Origin: Streptomyces armeniacus
GTDB lineage: Bacteria; Actinomycetota; Actinomycetes; Streptomycetales; Streptomycetaceae
Direction: 5' to 3'
Assembly (NCBI RefSeq): GCF_003355155.1
Contig: NZ_CP031320.1
Coordinates: 7,852,575 to 7,867,859 of the forward strand
DNA: 15,285 nucleotides
The notes beneath the pieces are model-generated. The model searched no databases. It was not told where the DNA came from and was given only the letters and a program-made list of their open reading frames with translations. Both the position numbers and the translations under genes were made by a program. Position 1 is the first letter of the stretch. Each line of letters begins with the position of its first letter. Below, one piece after another: positions 1 to 9,210 of this stretch.

Positions 1-20
1 AGATGTGGTATAAGAGACAG
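1..20 (+). other. Residual Nextera/Tn5 mosaic-end adapter at the contig edge
   Basis: The first 20 bases read AGATGTGGTATAAGAGACAG. This is the 19-base Nextera mosaic end AGATGTGTATAAGAGACAG with one extra G after base 7. In tagmentation libraries this sequence sits directly 5' of the genomic insert, which matches its place at the very edge. It is library sequence, not organism DNA, so genomic sequence starts at about base 21. Confidence 0.95.
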
Positions 21-1129
21 TCAGTACGGACACGCTCGCGGGCAGCCGTTTCGTCGTCTCCCCGCTGGCCGAGGCCACCGCGTCGCTGAAGACCCTCGAA
101 CGGGAGACCGCCGCGCACCCCGGCGAACGCGCCTGGCTCGCCGCGCACCTCCCCGCGTACCGGGAACGGAAGGCCGCCGATCCCGTCACCGCCCAGATCG
201 TCGCGGCCGCGCTGGGGCGGAGTTGGAACGCGGACTACCTCACGCCCACGCCCCGCGGCGAGGGCGACCAGCCGTTCGAGGCGGAGGTCGCCCGGATACG
301 GGAGACGGCGCCCGAGGCCGCCCGTACGGACCTCACCGTCTCCCTGGGCGGGCCGCTCCCCGCCCGGCTGCACCGTTCGGACCTGCCGGAACGCACGGCG
401 GACCTCGTCGAGTGGGTGTGGGCGGAGACCGTGCTGCCGTACTGGCCGCGGCGCAGGCGCGTCATCGAGGCCGACATCGTGGCCCGTACGGCGCAGCTGG
501 GCCAGGGCGGCTGGGCGGCCACGCTGGACGACATGCGCCCGGGGATGCGCTGGCTCGGCGAAAGCCGCCTGCAGATCAACACGCACGACTACCCGCCGCA
601 CGAACTCGCCGGGGCGCAGATGCTGTTCGTGCCGGTCACGCCGCGGCAGGGGTGGGTCTCGTGGGAGGACCCGGGGGCGTACGGGTCTGAGCCCGCGCCT
701 GCGTACGGGTCTGAGCCCGCGCCTGTGTGCGAGGACGGGCGCGGCAGCGCGTACGGGGGCGGGCGCGGCCGCGCGTACGGGGGCGGGTGCGGCCGCGCGT
801 ACGGCCGTGGGCGCGCCGCGCCTCCCCCGCGCTACGCCGTCGTGTACCCGTGCGCGGGCGCACTGGCGGAGGTGGAGCGCGCGCCGGTCCCCGAGGCGCT
901 GGGCGCGCTGCTCGGGCCCGCGCGGGCGCGCGTACTGGCCCTCCTCGACACCCCGAAGAGCACGACCCAGCTGGTGGCGCTGACCGGGCAGCGGCTGGGT
1001 TCGGTGGGGCGGCACCTGCGCGTCCTGCTCGACGCCCGGCTCATACGGCGCCGGCGTGCGGGGCGTTCGGTGCTCTACTTCCGTACGGACGCGGGCGAGA
1101 CGCTGGTCGCCGCCCAGCGCGGGGGCTGA
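21..1129 (+). CDS. ArsR-family winged-helix transcriptional regulator, 5'-truncated
   Basis: The frame is open from the adapter edge (first whole codon at 23) to a TGA at 1127-1129, giving about 368 visible residues with no start codon in view. The N-terminal two thirds (from SRFVVSPLAEATASLKTLE) resembles the uncharacterised domain that precedes the helix-turn-helix in many actinobacterial ArsR-like regulators. Residues about 290-365 form the winged helix: a LLGPARARVLALLDTP helix, then STTQLVALTGQRLGSVGRHL as the recognition region, then a wing RRRRAGRSVLYF. The two parts are joined by a repeat-built linker (219-266) of six 8-residue units. No metal-binding CxC motif is visible in the HTH, so metal sensing is not supported. 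It converges with the minus-strand genes to its right. The family call is firm and the ligand is unknown. Confidence 0.85.
677..820 (+). repeat. 24-bp minisatellite, six units, inside the ArsR-like gene
   Basis: Units start at 677, 701, 725, 749, 773 and 797. The first two are identical (GCGTACGGGTCTGAGCCCGC plus GCCT). The third is degenerate. Units 4 and 5 share GCGTACGGGGGCGGG and differ by one base over that stretch and its tail; the sixth diverges after GCGTACGG. The period is a multiple of three and encodes 8-residue repeats AYGSEPAP, AYGSEPAP, VCEDGRGS, AYGGGRGR, AYGGGCGR, AYGRGRAA. Copy number can therefore change without a frameshift. Confidence 0.9.
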
Positions 1130-1249
1130 GCGGGCTGAGCCACCGCGGGCAGCGGCCACAACCCGGTTGAGGACGCCCTCGGCCACGACACACGTGCACA
1201 AGAGCCGGAGCACCGAGAGCAGCCAACGGCAGCGGGCGAGGCCGGAGGT

Positions 1250-1465
1250 CAGGCGCCATACGAGGCCCGTGTAGACGGCGACTTCCTCCGTGTTGCCGTT
1301 GTTGACCGCGTACTCGCTGAACGGCGTCGGCCCGTCCGGCCACGGCTCGTACAGGCCGGGCCACTGGTGGTCCACGGGCGTGTCGTCGCCCGGCAGGAAG
1401 TGGTGGACGTGCAAGCCGCCGGCCGTACGGGCGGCCTCGAAGCGGAGTGGCCGCGGGGCGGTCAC
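1250..1465 (-). CDS. Small hypothetical protein coupled to the GNAT gene; 3' end unresolved
   Basis: A GTG at 1465 overlaps the GNAT stop as GTGA (1465-1462), the usual sign of translational coupling. The first 72 codons have strong G/C third positions and protein-like content, including HVHHFLPGDDTPVDHQWPG and EYAVNNGNTEEVAVYTGLVW. After about codon 72 the third-position bias weakens (CGT, TTG, TGT, GTT, GCT, TCA). No stop occurs in this frame all the way to the left edge, because it is codon-aligned antisense to the ArsR gene, which lacks TCA, TTA and CTA. The real end is thus probably hidden by an indel: a one-base shift near 1256 would end the protein as ...TGLVYGA. I do not recognise the family. 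The end coordinate given is where coding character fades, not a stop codon. Confidence 0.5.
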
Positions 1466-2319
1466 GCCCTGCCTCCGCCGCCGCCCTCCGGGGCCCGTGC
1501 CTCCGGGGTCCGCGCGTCCGGAGCCGGTACCACGTACACGTACGGCGTCGTCGTGCTCAGCGCCACGAAGCCGAGCCGCCGCAGGATCGGACTGCTCTGG
1601 CTGGACGCGTCGACCTGGAGGTAGCGGTAGCCGCGCTCGGCGGCGATACGTGCGCGGTACGCGATCAGGGCCTTGTAGATGCCGCGCCCGCGCCACTCCG
1701 GCACCGTGCCGCCGCCCCACAGCCCGGCGAACTCCGTACCGGGCAGCAGATCCATCCGCGCCGCGCACACGGGCACGTCACCGGCCATCGCGACGACCGC
1801 CGCCAGCGTGTCGGGGGCGGCGGCGAGTTGGGCGAGCAGTTCCGTACGGAGCCGGAGGCGGCCGGCGCCGAAGGCGCGGTCGTGTACGGCCGCCATCAGC
1901 TCCACGCCCGCTTCGTCGGTCACGGGGCGCAGCCGTACGCCGTCGGGCAATCCGACGGCGGAGGGCAGCTCCCGTACGGGGGCGACGAGCAGCGTCTCCT
2001 CGGGCTCGGGCGTGAACCCGGCCGCCAGCAGGCGCTGTCCGAGGTCGGCGGGCGCGTCGTGGGAGTAGACCTTCCACTCGAACTCGGAGGGCGCGGCTCC
2101 CGTCCGGGCCGCCTCGGTGAAGTACCGCACTTGGGCGGCGATCGCGGCGTCGGCGGTGTCCGCGTCCAGCCCGGACCAGATGACGCCGGACCAGCCGCCG
2201 TCCGTACCGATCTGCCGGACGACTCCGTACGGGTCGTGCTCGACGCGTACGCCCGGCCCTTCCCGTACGCCCCGCCGCATCTGCGCGTCGAACATCGCCC
2301 GTACCGCGTCACTGTCCAT
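1462..2319 (-). CDS. GNAT-family N-acetyltransferase
   Basis: The encoded protein is 285 residues, likely transferring an acetyl group from acetyl-CoA to an unknown substrate in the cytoplasm. The C-terminal GNAT fold is at about 127-265: a beta strand VPVCAARMDLLPGTEFAGL, the acetyl-CoA pyrophosphate-binding segment VPEWRGRGIYKALI (206-219, RGRGIY fits the Q/RxxGxG/A loop), and the motif-B-like SSPILRRLGF (242-251). The first 120 residues (DGGWSGVIWSGLD...) are a separate N-terminal part. I chose ATG 2319 because MDSDAVRAMFDAQMRRG begins there and the upstream in-frame extension to 2469 reads like noncoding sequence; no good Shine-Dalgarno precedes either choice. A short ORF follows with a GTGA overlap. 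Residues 268-285 are a Pro/Gly-rich tail. The family is firm and the substrate unknown. Confidence 0.88.
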   Translation of the reverse strand: MDSDAVRAMFDAQMRRGVREGPGVRVEHDPYGVVRQIGTDGGWSGVIWSGLDADTADAAIAAQVRYFTEAARTGAAPSEFEWKVYSHDAPADLGQRLLAAGFTPEPEETLLVAPVRELPSAVGLPDGVRLRPVTDEAGVELMAAVHDRAFGAGRLRLRTELLAQLAAAPDTLAAVVAMAGDVPVCAARMDLLPGTEFAGLWGGGTVPEWRGRGIYKALIAYRARIAAERGYRYLQVDASSQSSPILRRLGFVALSTTTPYVYVVPAPDARTPEARAPEGGGGGRA

Positions 2320-2496
2320 GCGCCACACCCGAGCAGGGCGGATGACCGACGGCAACCGGATTTCCCGAGCCGCCCCCGCCCGAAGCGGCCCGCTCCCGGC
2401 CACGGGAGACGTGCCGGTCGCCACCGGCCCGCGGGGCCGGGCAGGGTACGCGGCGTACACACCGTGCACGCTGCGTGACCGTCCGCCCCGGTGTGA

Positions 2497-3708
<1,212 letters not shown>

Positions 3709-3741
3709 AGCGGCGGCGGCTGAGCGGCGGCGTACGACGCC

Positions 3742-3780
3742 GCGGGCGGCGGCCAGGACCGTAAAGGCACCGCCGCCCGC
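3742..3780. terminator. Strong GC hairpin between convergent asd and kinase genes
   Basis: A perfect 11-bp inverted repeat, GCGGGCGGCGG (3742-3752) and CCGCCGCCCGC (3770-3780), encloses a 17-base loop 34 bp after the asd stop. No U-tract follows, which is common for actinomycete terminators. It is placed to serve both converging genes. Confidence 0.65.
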
Positions 3781-3846
3781 CAGCCGTCCGCCGCGAGCCG
3801 CCGGCGATCGAGCGGATCGAGCGGTCGAACACGCCATGGACGTTCC

Positions 3847-4972
3847 TCACTCGCTCCAGTGCTCTGAGAGCGCCCGGGCGTTGAGTGTGTGGGGGTGGTC
3901 GGGCCCCAGCACGCGCGCCCGGTCCGCGGCGAGCTCGGCGAACAGCCGCGCCGCCTCGGTGTCCGCCCCCGTGTCCCCCGTGTACCAGGCTTGGTCGTAG
4001 CGGGCGTTGAGGGTGTCCGGGTGGTCGGGCCCCAGCACGCGCGCCCGGTCCGCGGCCAGCCCGGCGAACAGCCGCGCCGCCTCCGCGTGCTCCCCCGCCT
4101 CGCCCACCTCACGGGCATGGTCGCTGCGGCGGTCCAGGTCTCGTTCTGGTGCGCTGTGTTCGGTGTACGGCGCGGTGGCCGTCGTGGCGCGGGTCTGGAT
4201 GAGGGTCGTTACGGCGTGGGGCCACGGCGGGGTGCCGGGGAGGGCGGCAGGCGGGTCCCAGTGGGAGGTGAGCCGGGCGAGGAGTTGCGCCGGAGTGGGC
4301 CGGTCGGCTGGGTTCTTGGCCAGGCACGCGCTGACCAGGGCGCGTAGCGGATCCGTCAGCCGGTCCAGTCGCGGCTCGCCGGCGAGGACGCGCTGGAGGA
4401 CCACCAGTGGCGGGCCTTGACCGAAGGGCTCGCTGCCGGTGGCGGCGAACGCGAGCAGGGCGCCGAGGGAGAAGACGTCGCTGGGCGGCCCGACATGGCC
4501 GCCTTGGGCTTGTTCCGGGGGCATGAAGCCGGGCGTACCCACGGTCGTGCCGGTTCTGGTCAGCGCGGTGGCGTCCATCGCGCGGGCGATCCCGAAGTCG
4601 ATCACGCGCGGGCCGTCCGCGGCCAGCAACACGTTGGACGGCTTGAGATCGCGGTGGAGCAGACCCTCGGCGTGGATCGCCTGCAGCGCCTCGGCAAGCC
4701 CGGCCGCCAGCGGCCACACCGACCCGTCCGGCAGCGGGCCGGCCTCGGCTATGGCCTCGGCCAGGGATGGCCCGGGTACGTAGCTCGTCGCGATCCACGG
4801 CGGATCGTCGTCCGGTCCGGCTGCCACCACCGGCGCGGTGTACGCGCCACTGACAGCCTGCGCGGCGGCCACCTCCAGGCGGAAGCGTTGCCGGAGCTCA
4901 GCCTGCCTGGCCAAGTGGGGATGCACGACCTTCACCGCCACCGCCCGCCCACCCGGCGACCGGCCCAGAAAC
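3847..4972 (-). CDS. Ser/Thr protein kinase (Hanks type) with C-terminal TPR-like repeats, 5' end lost
   Basis: Residue numbers count from the ATG at 4989, which itself lies in adapter-like sequence. AVAVK carries the ATP-binding lysine (Lys20), Glu39 is a candidate helix-C glutamate, HRDLKPSN is the catalytic loop (112-119), DFG is at 131-133, and GTPGFMPPEQ is the activation/P+1 segment (151-160). Two near-identical units with AARLFAxLAADRARVLGPDH (about 304-380) are TPR-like and spaced 42 residues apart. The glycine-rich loop (GxGGMGxVY) expected just before FLGRSPGGRAVAVK is missing, because genomic sequence ends at 4972 where an adapter remnant begins. No transmembrane segment is seen in the visible part. 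The gene converges on asd. It probably phosphorylates Ser/Thr on unknown partners; the intact gene is likely functional and the truncation is a library artefact. Confidence 0.88.
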
Positions 4973-5136
4973 CTGTCCCTTCTCCACATCTGCAGCTGCC
5001 GCCCAACGCTCAGGTGTAGAGCCCGGTCGTGGTCACGGTAAGATACTGGATAGGTGTGATTGGCGCCAGTGTGAGATGCTGCGCGTTATGTATACCACAG
5101 CCTTGATGGGCAGCGTGAGATGTGGATAGGGGCCGG
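4973..5136. other. Back-to-back Illumina P5/Nextera read-1 adapters: chimeric junction
   Basis: Minus strand, read leftward: a P5-like stretch (5044-5014, ending TCTACAC), an 8-base index position (5013-5006), a read-1-like segment (5005-4992, 10 of 14 matches to TCGTCGGCAGCGTC), and AGATGTGGAGAAGGGACAG (4991-4973, 16 of 19 matches to the mosaic end). The three module lengths 8, 14 and 19 are exact. Plus strand, read rightward: a P5-like stretch (about 5054-5084), 19 bases in the index position, TGATGGGCAGCGTG (5104-5117, 10 of 14), and AGATGTGGATAGGGGCCGG (5118-5136, 14 of 19). The segment is also far less G+C-rich than its flanks. The best reading is two library molecules joined through their P5 ends and degraded by consensus errors. 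No gene should be called across it. Confidence 0.85.
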
Positions 5137-5566
5137 TCGGGCACCAGCCCGTACGTCCGTGGCCCACGGCCGTACGGGCGGGTGCCGTACGGGCGGGTGC
5201 CGTACGGGCGGGTGCGCGCGCCGCAGCGGGGGCCGGTGCCGTGCGGGCCGCCGCCGTACGGTCGAAGGTCACCGCCGCGGCCAGCAACGCCCGGTCGAAC
5301 GCGCCCCGTTGCGGCGTGTCCGAAGCAGGGCTGGGAAGGGCGCCGGGGGCGGAATCGGCGCGTACGGCCGCGGCAAGCCGTCGCGGTCCCTCCGCCACCC
5401 GGCGCGGCAGCGGCCGTCCCTCCCACAGAAGCGCGATGCTCGCTTCGGAGAGGGCGGCCGCCGCGTCGAGACGTTCCGCGAGCGGGCCCGGAACGGGGTA
5501 CGGAACGGCGTAACCGCGGCCGCCGGGGCAACCGGTTGCCCCGGGCGCCCCGGCGTGCCCGGACAC
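5137..5566 (-). CDS. Hypothetical Ala/Arg-rich protein, 3' end lost at the adapter junction
   Basis: The frame from GTG 5566 keeps strong G/C third positions through GPLAERLDAAAALSEASIAL (residues about 27-46) and GAFDRALLAAAVTFDRTAAA, then enters a tandem ARTAP repeat and reaches the adapter at 5136. The nominal continuation to 5033 is adapter-encoded and should be discarded. The start is uncertain: AGGAGA lies about 15 bases upstream of GTG 5566, which is rather far. I do not recognise the family. It is divergent from pyc, with 186 bp between starts. Confidence 0.45.
5169..5213 (-). repeat. 15-bp tandem repeat, three perfect units
   Basis: GCCGTACGGGCGGGT occurs at 5169-5183, 5184-5198 and 5199-5213. 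On the minus strand it encodes pentapeptide repeats (ARTAP register) in the hypothetical gene. Each unit carries the palindrome CCGTACGG. It lies about 30 bases from the adapter junction, so copy number could also be affected by the local assembly. Confidence 0.85.
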
Positions 5567-5752
5567 GGACTGTGACCGGACTCTCCTGGCGGACAGCCGC
5601 CGGGAGCGGCATGCTGTCGCTGGACAGTCAATCGATCAGGCTCGCGTGCCCGGACAGCGCCGTTCAGCAGGCAGGCAGCACACACAGCAGACATTCAGCC
5701 AGCAGTCAGTCAGCAGACAGCAGACGCGGCTCGTCAGGAGAAGTCAGCTCGT
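5567..5752 (+). promoter_or_regulatory. pyc upstream region with CAG-rich leader
   Basis: This gap separates the divergent hypothetical gene from pyc. Bases 5664-5725 are packed with CAG and CAGTCAG/CAGACAG steps and are poorer in G+C than the flanks, so the pyc leader is probably weakly structured. AGGAGAA at 5736-5742 is the pyc ribosome binding site. I cannot pick a convincing -35/-10 pair, and no riboswitch-like structure is evident. Confidence 0.4.
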
Positions 5753-8700
5753 ATGTTCTCGAAGGTCTTGGTCGCCAACCGCGGCGAAATCGCCATCCGC
5801 GCCTTCCGCGCCTCCTACGAACTGGGCGCGGGCACCGTGGCCGTGTTCCCGTACGAGGACCGCAACTCGCCCCACCGCCTCAAGGCCGACGAGGCGTACC
5901 AGATCGGCGCGCCCGGTCACCCCGTACGCGCCTACCTGTCCGTGGACGAGGTGATCGGCGCGGCACGGCGGGCCGGTGCCGACGCCGTGTACCCCGGCTA
6001 CGGCTTCCTCTCCGAGAACCCCGACCTCGCCGCCGCCTGCGCCGCCGAGGGCATCACCTTCGTCGGCCCGCCCACCCACGTGCTGGAGCTGACCGGCGAC
6101 AAGGCGCGCGCCATCGCCGCCGCCAGGGCGGCCGGGCTGCCGGTGCTGGACTCGAGCGCGCCGTCGCGCGACGTCGAGGAGCTGCTGGCGGCGGCGGAGT
6201 CGATGCAGTTCCCGGTGTTCGTGAAGGCCGTCGCGGGCGGCGGCGGGCGCGGCATGCGCCGGGTCGCGGAGCGCGAGCAGCTGCGGGAGGCGATCGAGGC
6301 GGCGGCGCGGGAGGCGGAGTCCGCGTTCGGCGACGCGACCGTCTTCCTGGAGCAGGCGGTGGTCGATCCGCGCCACATCGAGGTGCAGATCCTGGCCGAC
6401 ACGCACGGCGACGTGATCCACCTGTACGAGCGGGACTGCAGCGTGCAGCGCCGCCACCAGAAGGTCGTCGAGCTGGCCCCGGCCCCCAACCTGGACCCCG
6501 AGCTGCGCGCACGGATCTGCGCGGACGCCGTGGCCTTCGCCCGCGAGATCGGCTACACCTGCGCGGGCACCGTCGAGTTCCTCGTCGACGCCCGCGGCAA
6601 CCACGTCTTCATCGAGATGAACCCGCGCATCCAGGTCGAGCACACCGTGACCGAGGAGGTCACGGACGTCGACCTGGTGCAGTCGCAGCTGCGCATCGCC
6701 GCCGGCGAGTCGCTGGCCGACCTCGGGCTGCGGCAGGACCGGATCGTGCTGCGCGGCTCCGCGCTCCAGTGCCGCATCACCACCGAGGACCCCGCCAACG
6801 GCTTCCGGCCCGACACCGGCCGCATCACCGCGTACCGCTCGCCGGGCGGCGCGGGCGTACGGCTCGACGGCGGTACGAACCTGGGCGCCGAGGTGGCCGC
6901 GCACTTCGACTCGATGCTGGTCAAACTCACCTGCCGGGGCCGGGACTTCGGCACCGCGGTGGCGCGGGCGCGGCGTGCCGTCACCGAGTTCCGGATCAGG
7001 GGCGTGGCGACGAACATCCCGTTCCTCCAGGCGCTGCTGGACGAGCCGGACTTCCGCTCCGGGCAGGTCACGACGTCGTTCATCGAGCAGCACCCGGGGC
7101 TGCTGACGCGGCGCGGCTCGGCGGACCGCGGCACGCGCATCCTCGAGTACCTCGCGGACATCACCGTCAACAAGCCGCACGGCGAACGCCCCGCCACCGT
7201 TCCCCCGTACGAGAAGCTGCCGCGCAACGGGCTGGACGCGCCCGTGCCGGACGGTTCACGGCAGCGGCTGCTGGCGCTCGGCCCCGAGGGGTTCGCCGCG
7301 GATCTGCGCGAGCGGAGCGCGCTCGGCGTCACGGACACCACGTTCCGTGACGCGCACCAGTCGCTGCTGGCGACCCGCGTCCGTACGAAGGACCTGCTGG
7401 AGGTGGCGGGCCATGTCGCCCGCAGCACACCCGAGTTGCTGTCGGTGGAGGCGTGGGGCGGCGCGACGTACGACGTGGCGCTCCGTTTCCTGTACGAGGA
7501 CCCGTGGGAGCGGCTGGCGGCGCTGCGCGAGGCGATCCCCAACGTCTGCCTCCAGATGCTGCTGCGCGGCCGCAACACCGTCGGCTACACGCCGTATCCG
7601 GAACGGGTGACGCGGGCCTTCGTACAGGAGGCCGCGGACACCGGGATCGACATCTTCCGGATCTTCGACGCGCTGAACAACGTCGACCAGATGCGCCCCG
7701 CCATCGACGCCGTACGGGAGACCGGCACGGCCGTCGCCGAGGTCGCCCTGAGCTACACCGGCGACCTCTCCGACCCCCGCGAGGACCTCTACACCCTCGA
7801 CTACTACCTGCGGCTCGCCGAGCGGATGGTCGAGGCCGGGGCGCACGTCCTGGCCGTCAAGGACATGGCCGGGCTGCTGCGCGCACCCGCCGCCCGTACC
7901 CTCGTCGGCGCCCTGCGCTCGAACTTCGGCCTGCCCGTGCACATCCACACCCACGACACGCCCGGCGGCCAGCTCGCGTCGTACCTCGCGGCGTGGGAGG
8001 CGGGCGCCGACGCCGTCGACGGCGCCTCCGCCGCGCTGGCGGGCACCACCAGCCAGCCGGCGCTGTCCGCGATCGTCGCCGCCGCCGCGCACACCGAGCG
8101 CGACACGGGCCTCGACCTGGACGCGGTGTGCGACCTGGAGCCGTACTGGGAGGCCGTACGCCGCGTCTACGCCCCCTTCGAGTCGGGGCTGCCCGCGCCG
8201 ACCGGCCGCGTGTACGAGCACGAGATCCCCGGCGGCCAGCTCTCCAACCTCCGTCAGCAGGCCATCGCGCTCGGCCTCGGCGACCGCTTCGAGGACATCG
8301 AGGCGGCGTACGCGGGCGCCGACCGGCTGCTGGGCCGACTGGTCAAGGTCACCCCGAGCTCGAAGGTCGTCGGCGACCTGGCACTGGCGCTGGTCGGCGC
8401 CGGGGTGTCCACCGAGGAGTTCGCGGCCGACCCGGCGCGCTTCGACATCCCCGGCTCGGTGATCGGCTTCCTGCGCGGCGAGTTGGGCGACCCGCCCGGC
8501 GGCTGGCCGGAACCGCTGCGCACCCGCGCGCTCACCGGGCGGGCGGCCGCGCCGGAGGAGCAGGCGCTGACCGAGGAGGAGGGCAAGCGGCTCGAAGGCA
8601 CGTCCGGGGAGCGCCAGAGCACCCTGAACGGACTCCTCTTCCCCGGCCCCGCCCGGGACTTCACCGACCACCGCGACCGCTACGGCGACACCACCCCGCT

Positions 8701-9136
8701 CTCCAGCGACCTCTTCTTCTACGGCCTCCACCACGGCGAGGAGCACAAGGTCACGCTGGCACCCGGCGTCCAGCTCCTCATCGGCCTGGAGGCGATCTCC
8801 GAGGCCGACGAGCGCGGCATGCGGACCGTGATGTGCATCCTCAACGGGCAGCTGCGGCCCGTTCAGGTACGGGACCGGGCGGTGGCCAGCGAGGTCCCCG
8901 TCGCGGAGAAGGCCGACAAGAACGACCCCGGGCACGTGCCCGCGCCGTTCGCCGGCGTGGTCACGCTGGCGGTACGCGAGGGCGCGGAGGTCGAGGCGGG
9001 CGACACCATCGGCACCATCGAGGCGATGAAGATGGAGGCGGCGATCACCGCACCGACGGGCGGCACGGTGGGGCGTATCGCGATCTCGCCGGTGGCGCAG
9101 GTGGAGGGCGGGGACCTGCTGATCGTGCTGGCGTGA
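5753..9136 (+). CDS. pyc: Pyruvate carboxylase, single-chain
   Basis: The protein is 1127 residues, the expected size. It carboxylates pyruvate to oxaloacetate using ATP, bicarbonate and biotin, replenishing the TCA cycle and feeding aspartate-family synthesis. Domain order: biotin carboxylase (1-460) with VANRGEIAIR (7-16), the ATP-grasp glycine loop AGGGGRGM (161-168) and EMNPRIQVEHTVTE (288-301); carboxyltransferase (about 520-800) with TDTTFRDAHQSLLATR (527-542), the lysine normally carbamylated in AVKDMAG (Lys703), and metal-ligand histidines in HIHTHDT (His732, His734); the allosteric/tetramerisation region; and the biotinyl domain with EAMKMEA (biotinylated Lys1093). ATG 5753 follows AGGAGAA at 5736-5742. 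The frame is intact with no anomalies. The nearest downstream gene is convergent, so pyc looks monocistronic. Confidence 0.98.
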   Translation: MFSKVLVANRGEIAIRAFRASYELGAGTVAVFPYEDRNSPHRLKADEAYQIGAPGHPVRAYLSVDEVIGAARRAGADAVYPGYGFLSENPDLAAACAAEGITFVGPPTHVLELTGDKARAIAAARAAGLPVLDSSAPSRDVEELLAAAESMQFPVFVKAVAGGGGRGMRRVAEREQLREAIEAAAREAESAFGDATVFLEQAVVDPRHIEVQILADTHGDVIHLYERDCSVQRRHQKVVELAPAPNLDPELRARICADAVAFAREIGYTCAGTVEFLVDARGNHVFIEMNPRIQVEHTVTEEVTDVDLVQSQLRIAAGESLADLGLRQDRIVLRGSALQCRITTEDPANGFRPDTGRITAYRSPGGAGVRLDGGTNLGAEVAAHFDSMLVKLTCRGRDFGTAVARARRAVTEFRIRGVATNIPFLQALLDEPDFRSGQVTTSFIEQHPGLLTRRGSADRGTRILEYLADITVNKPHGERPATVPPYEKLPRNGLDAPVPDGSRQRLLALGPEGFAADLRERSALGVTDTTFRDAHQSLLATRVRTKDLLEVAGHVARSTPELLSVEAWGGATYDVALRFLYEDPWERLAALREAIPNVCLQMLLRGRNTVGYTPYPERVTRAFVQEAADTGIDIFRIFDALNNVDQMRPAIDAVRETGTAVAEVALSYTGDLSDPREDLYTLDYYLRLAERMVEAGAHVLAVKDMAGLLRAPAARTLVGALRSNFGLPVHIHTHDTPGGQLASYLAAWEAGADAVDGASAALAGTTSQPALSAIVAAAAHTERDTGLDLDAVCDLEPYWEAVRRVYAPFESGLPAPTGRVYEHEIPGGQLSNLRQQAIALGLGDRFEDIEAAYAGADRLLGRLVKVTPSSKVVGDLALALVGAGVSTEEFAADPARFDIPGSVIGFLRGELGDPPGGWPEPLRTRALTGRAAAPEEQALTEEEGKRLEGTSGERQSTLNGLLFPGPARDFTDHRDRYGDTTPLSSDLFFYGLHHGEEHKVTLAPGVQLLIGLEAISEADERGMRTVMCILNGQLRPVQVRDRAVASEVPVAEKADKNDPGHVPAPFAGVVTLAVREGAEVEAGDTIGTIEAMKMEAAITAPTGGTVGRIAISPVAQVEGGDLLIVLA

Positions 9137-9210
9137 GCGTGCTGGTGATCGTCGCCTGTGCGTGTGCGTGTGCCTGTCGCGGGCCTGTGCCTGTGCGTGC
9201 TCTTGCGGGC

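Noticed and set aside
1447..2478. 343-codon plus-strand ORF opposite the GNAT gene
   Set aside because: It is codon-aligned antisense to the acetyltransferase and lacks any recognisable motif.
5010..5130. Low-G+C island that could be taken for a horizontally acquired element or a structured RNA
   Set aside because: Its modules line up in order with Illumina P5/Nextera adapters, so it is library sequence.
5122..7350. 742-codon plus-strand ORF overlapping the start of pyc
   Set aside because: It begins in the adapter segment and reads pyc in the wrong frame; composition is the Arg/Gly-rich pattern of a shadow frame.
7256..8935. Long minus-strand ORFs opposite pyc (7256-8935 and 5744-7180)
   Set aside because: They are high-G+C antisense shadows of a gene with clear catalytic motifs; no independent start signal or domain.
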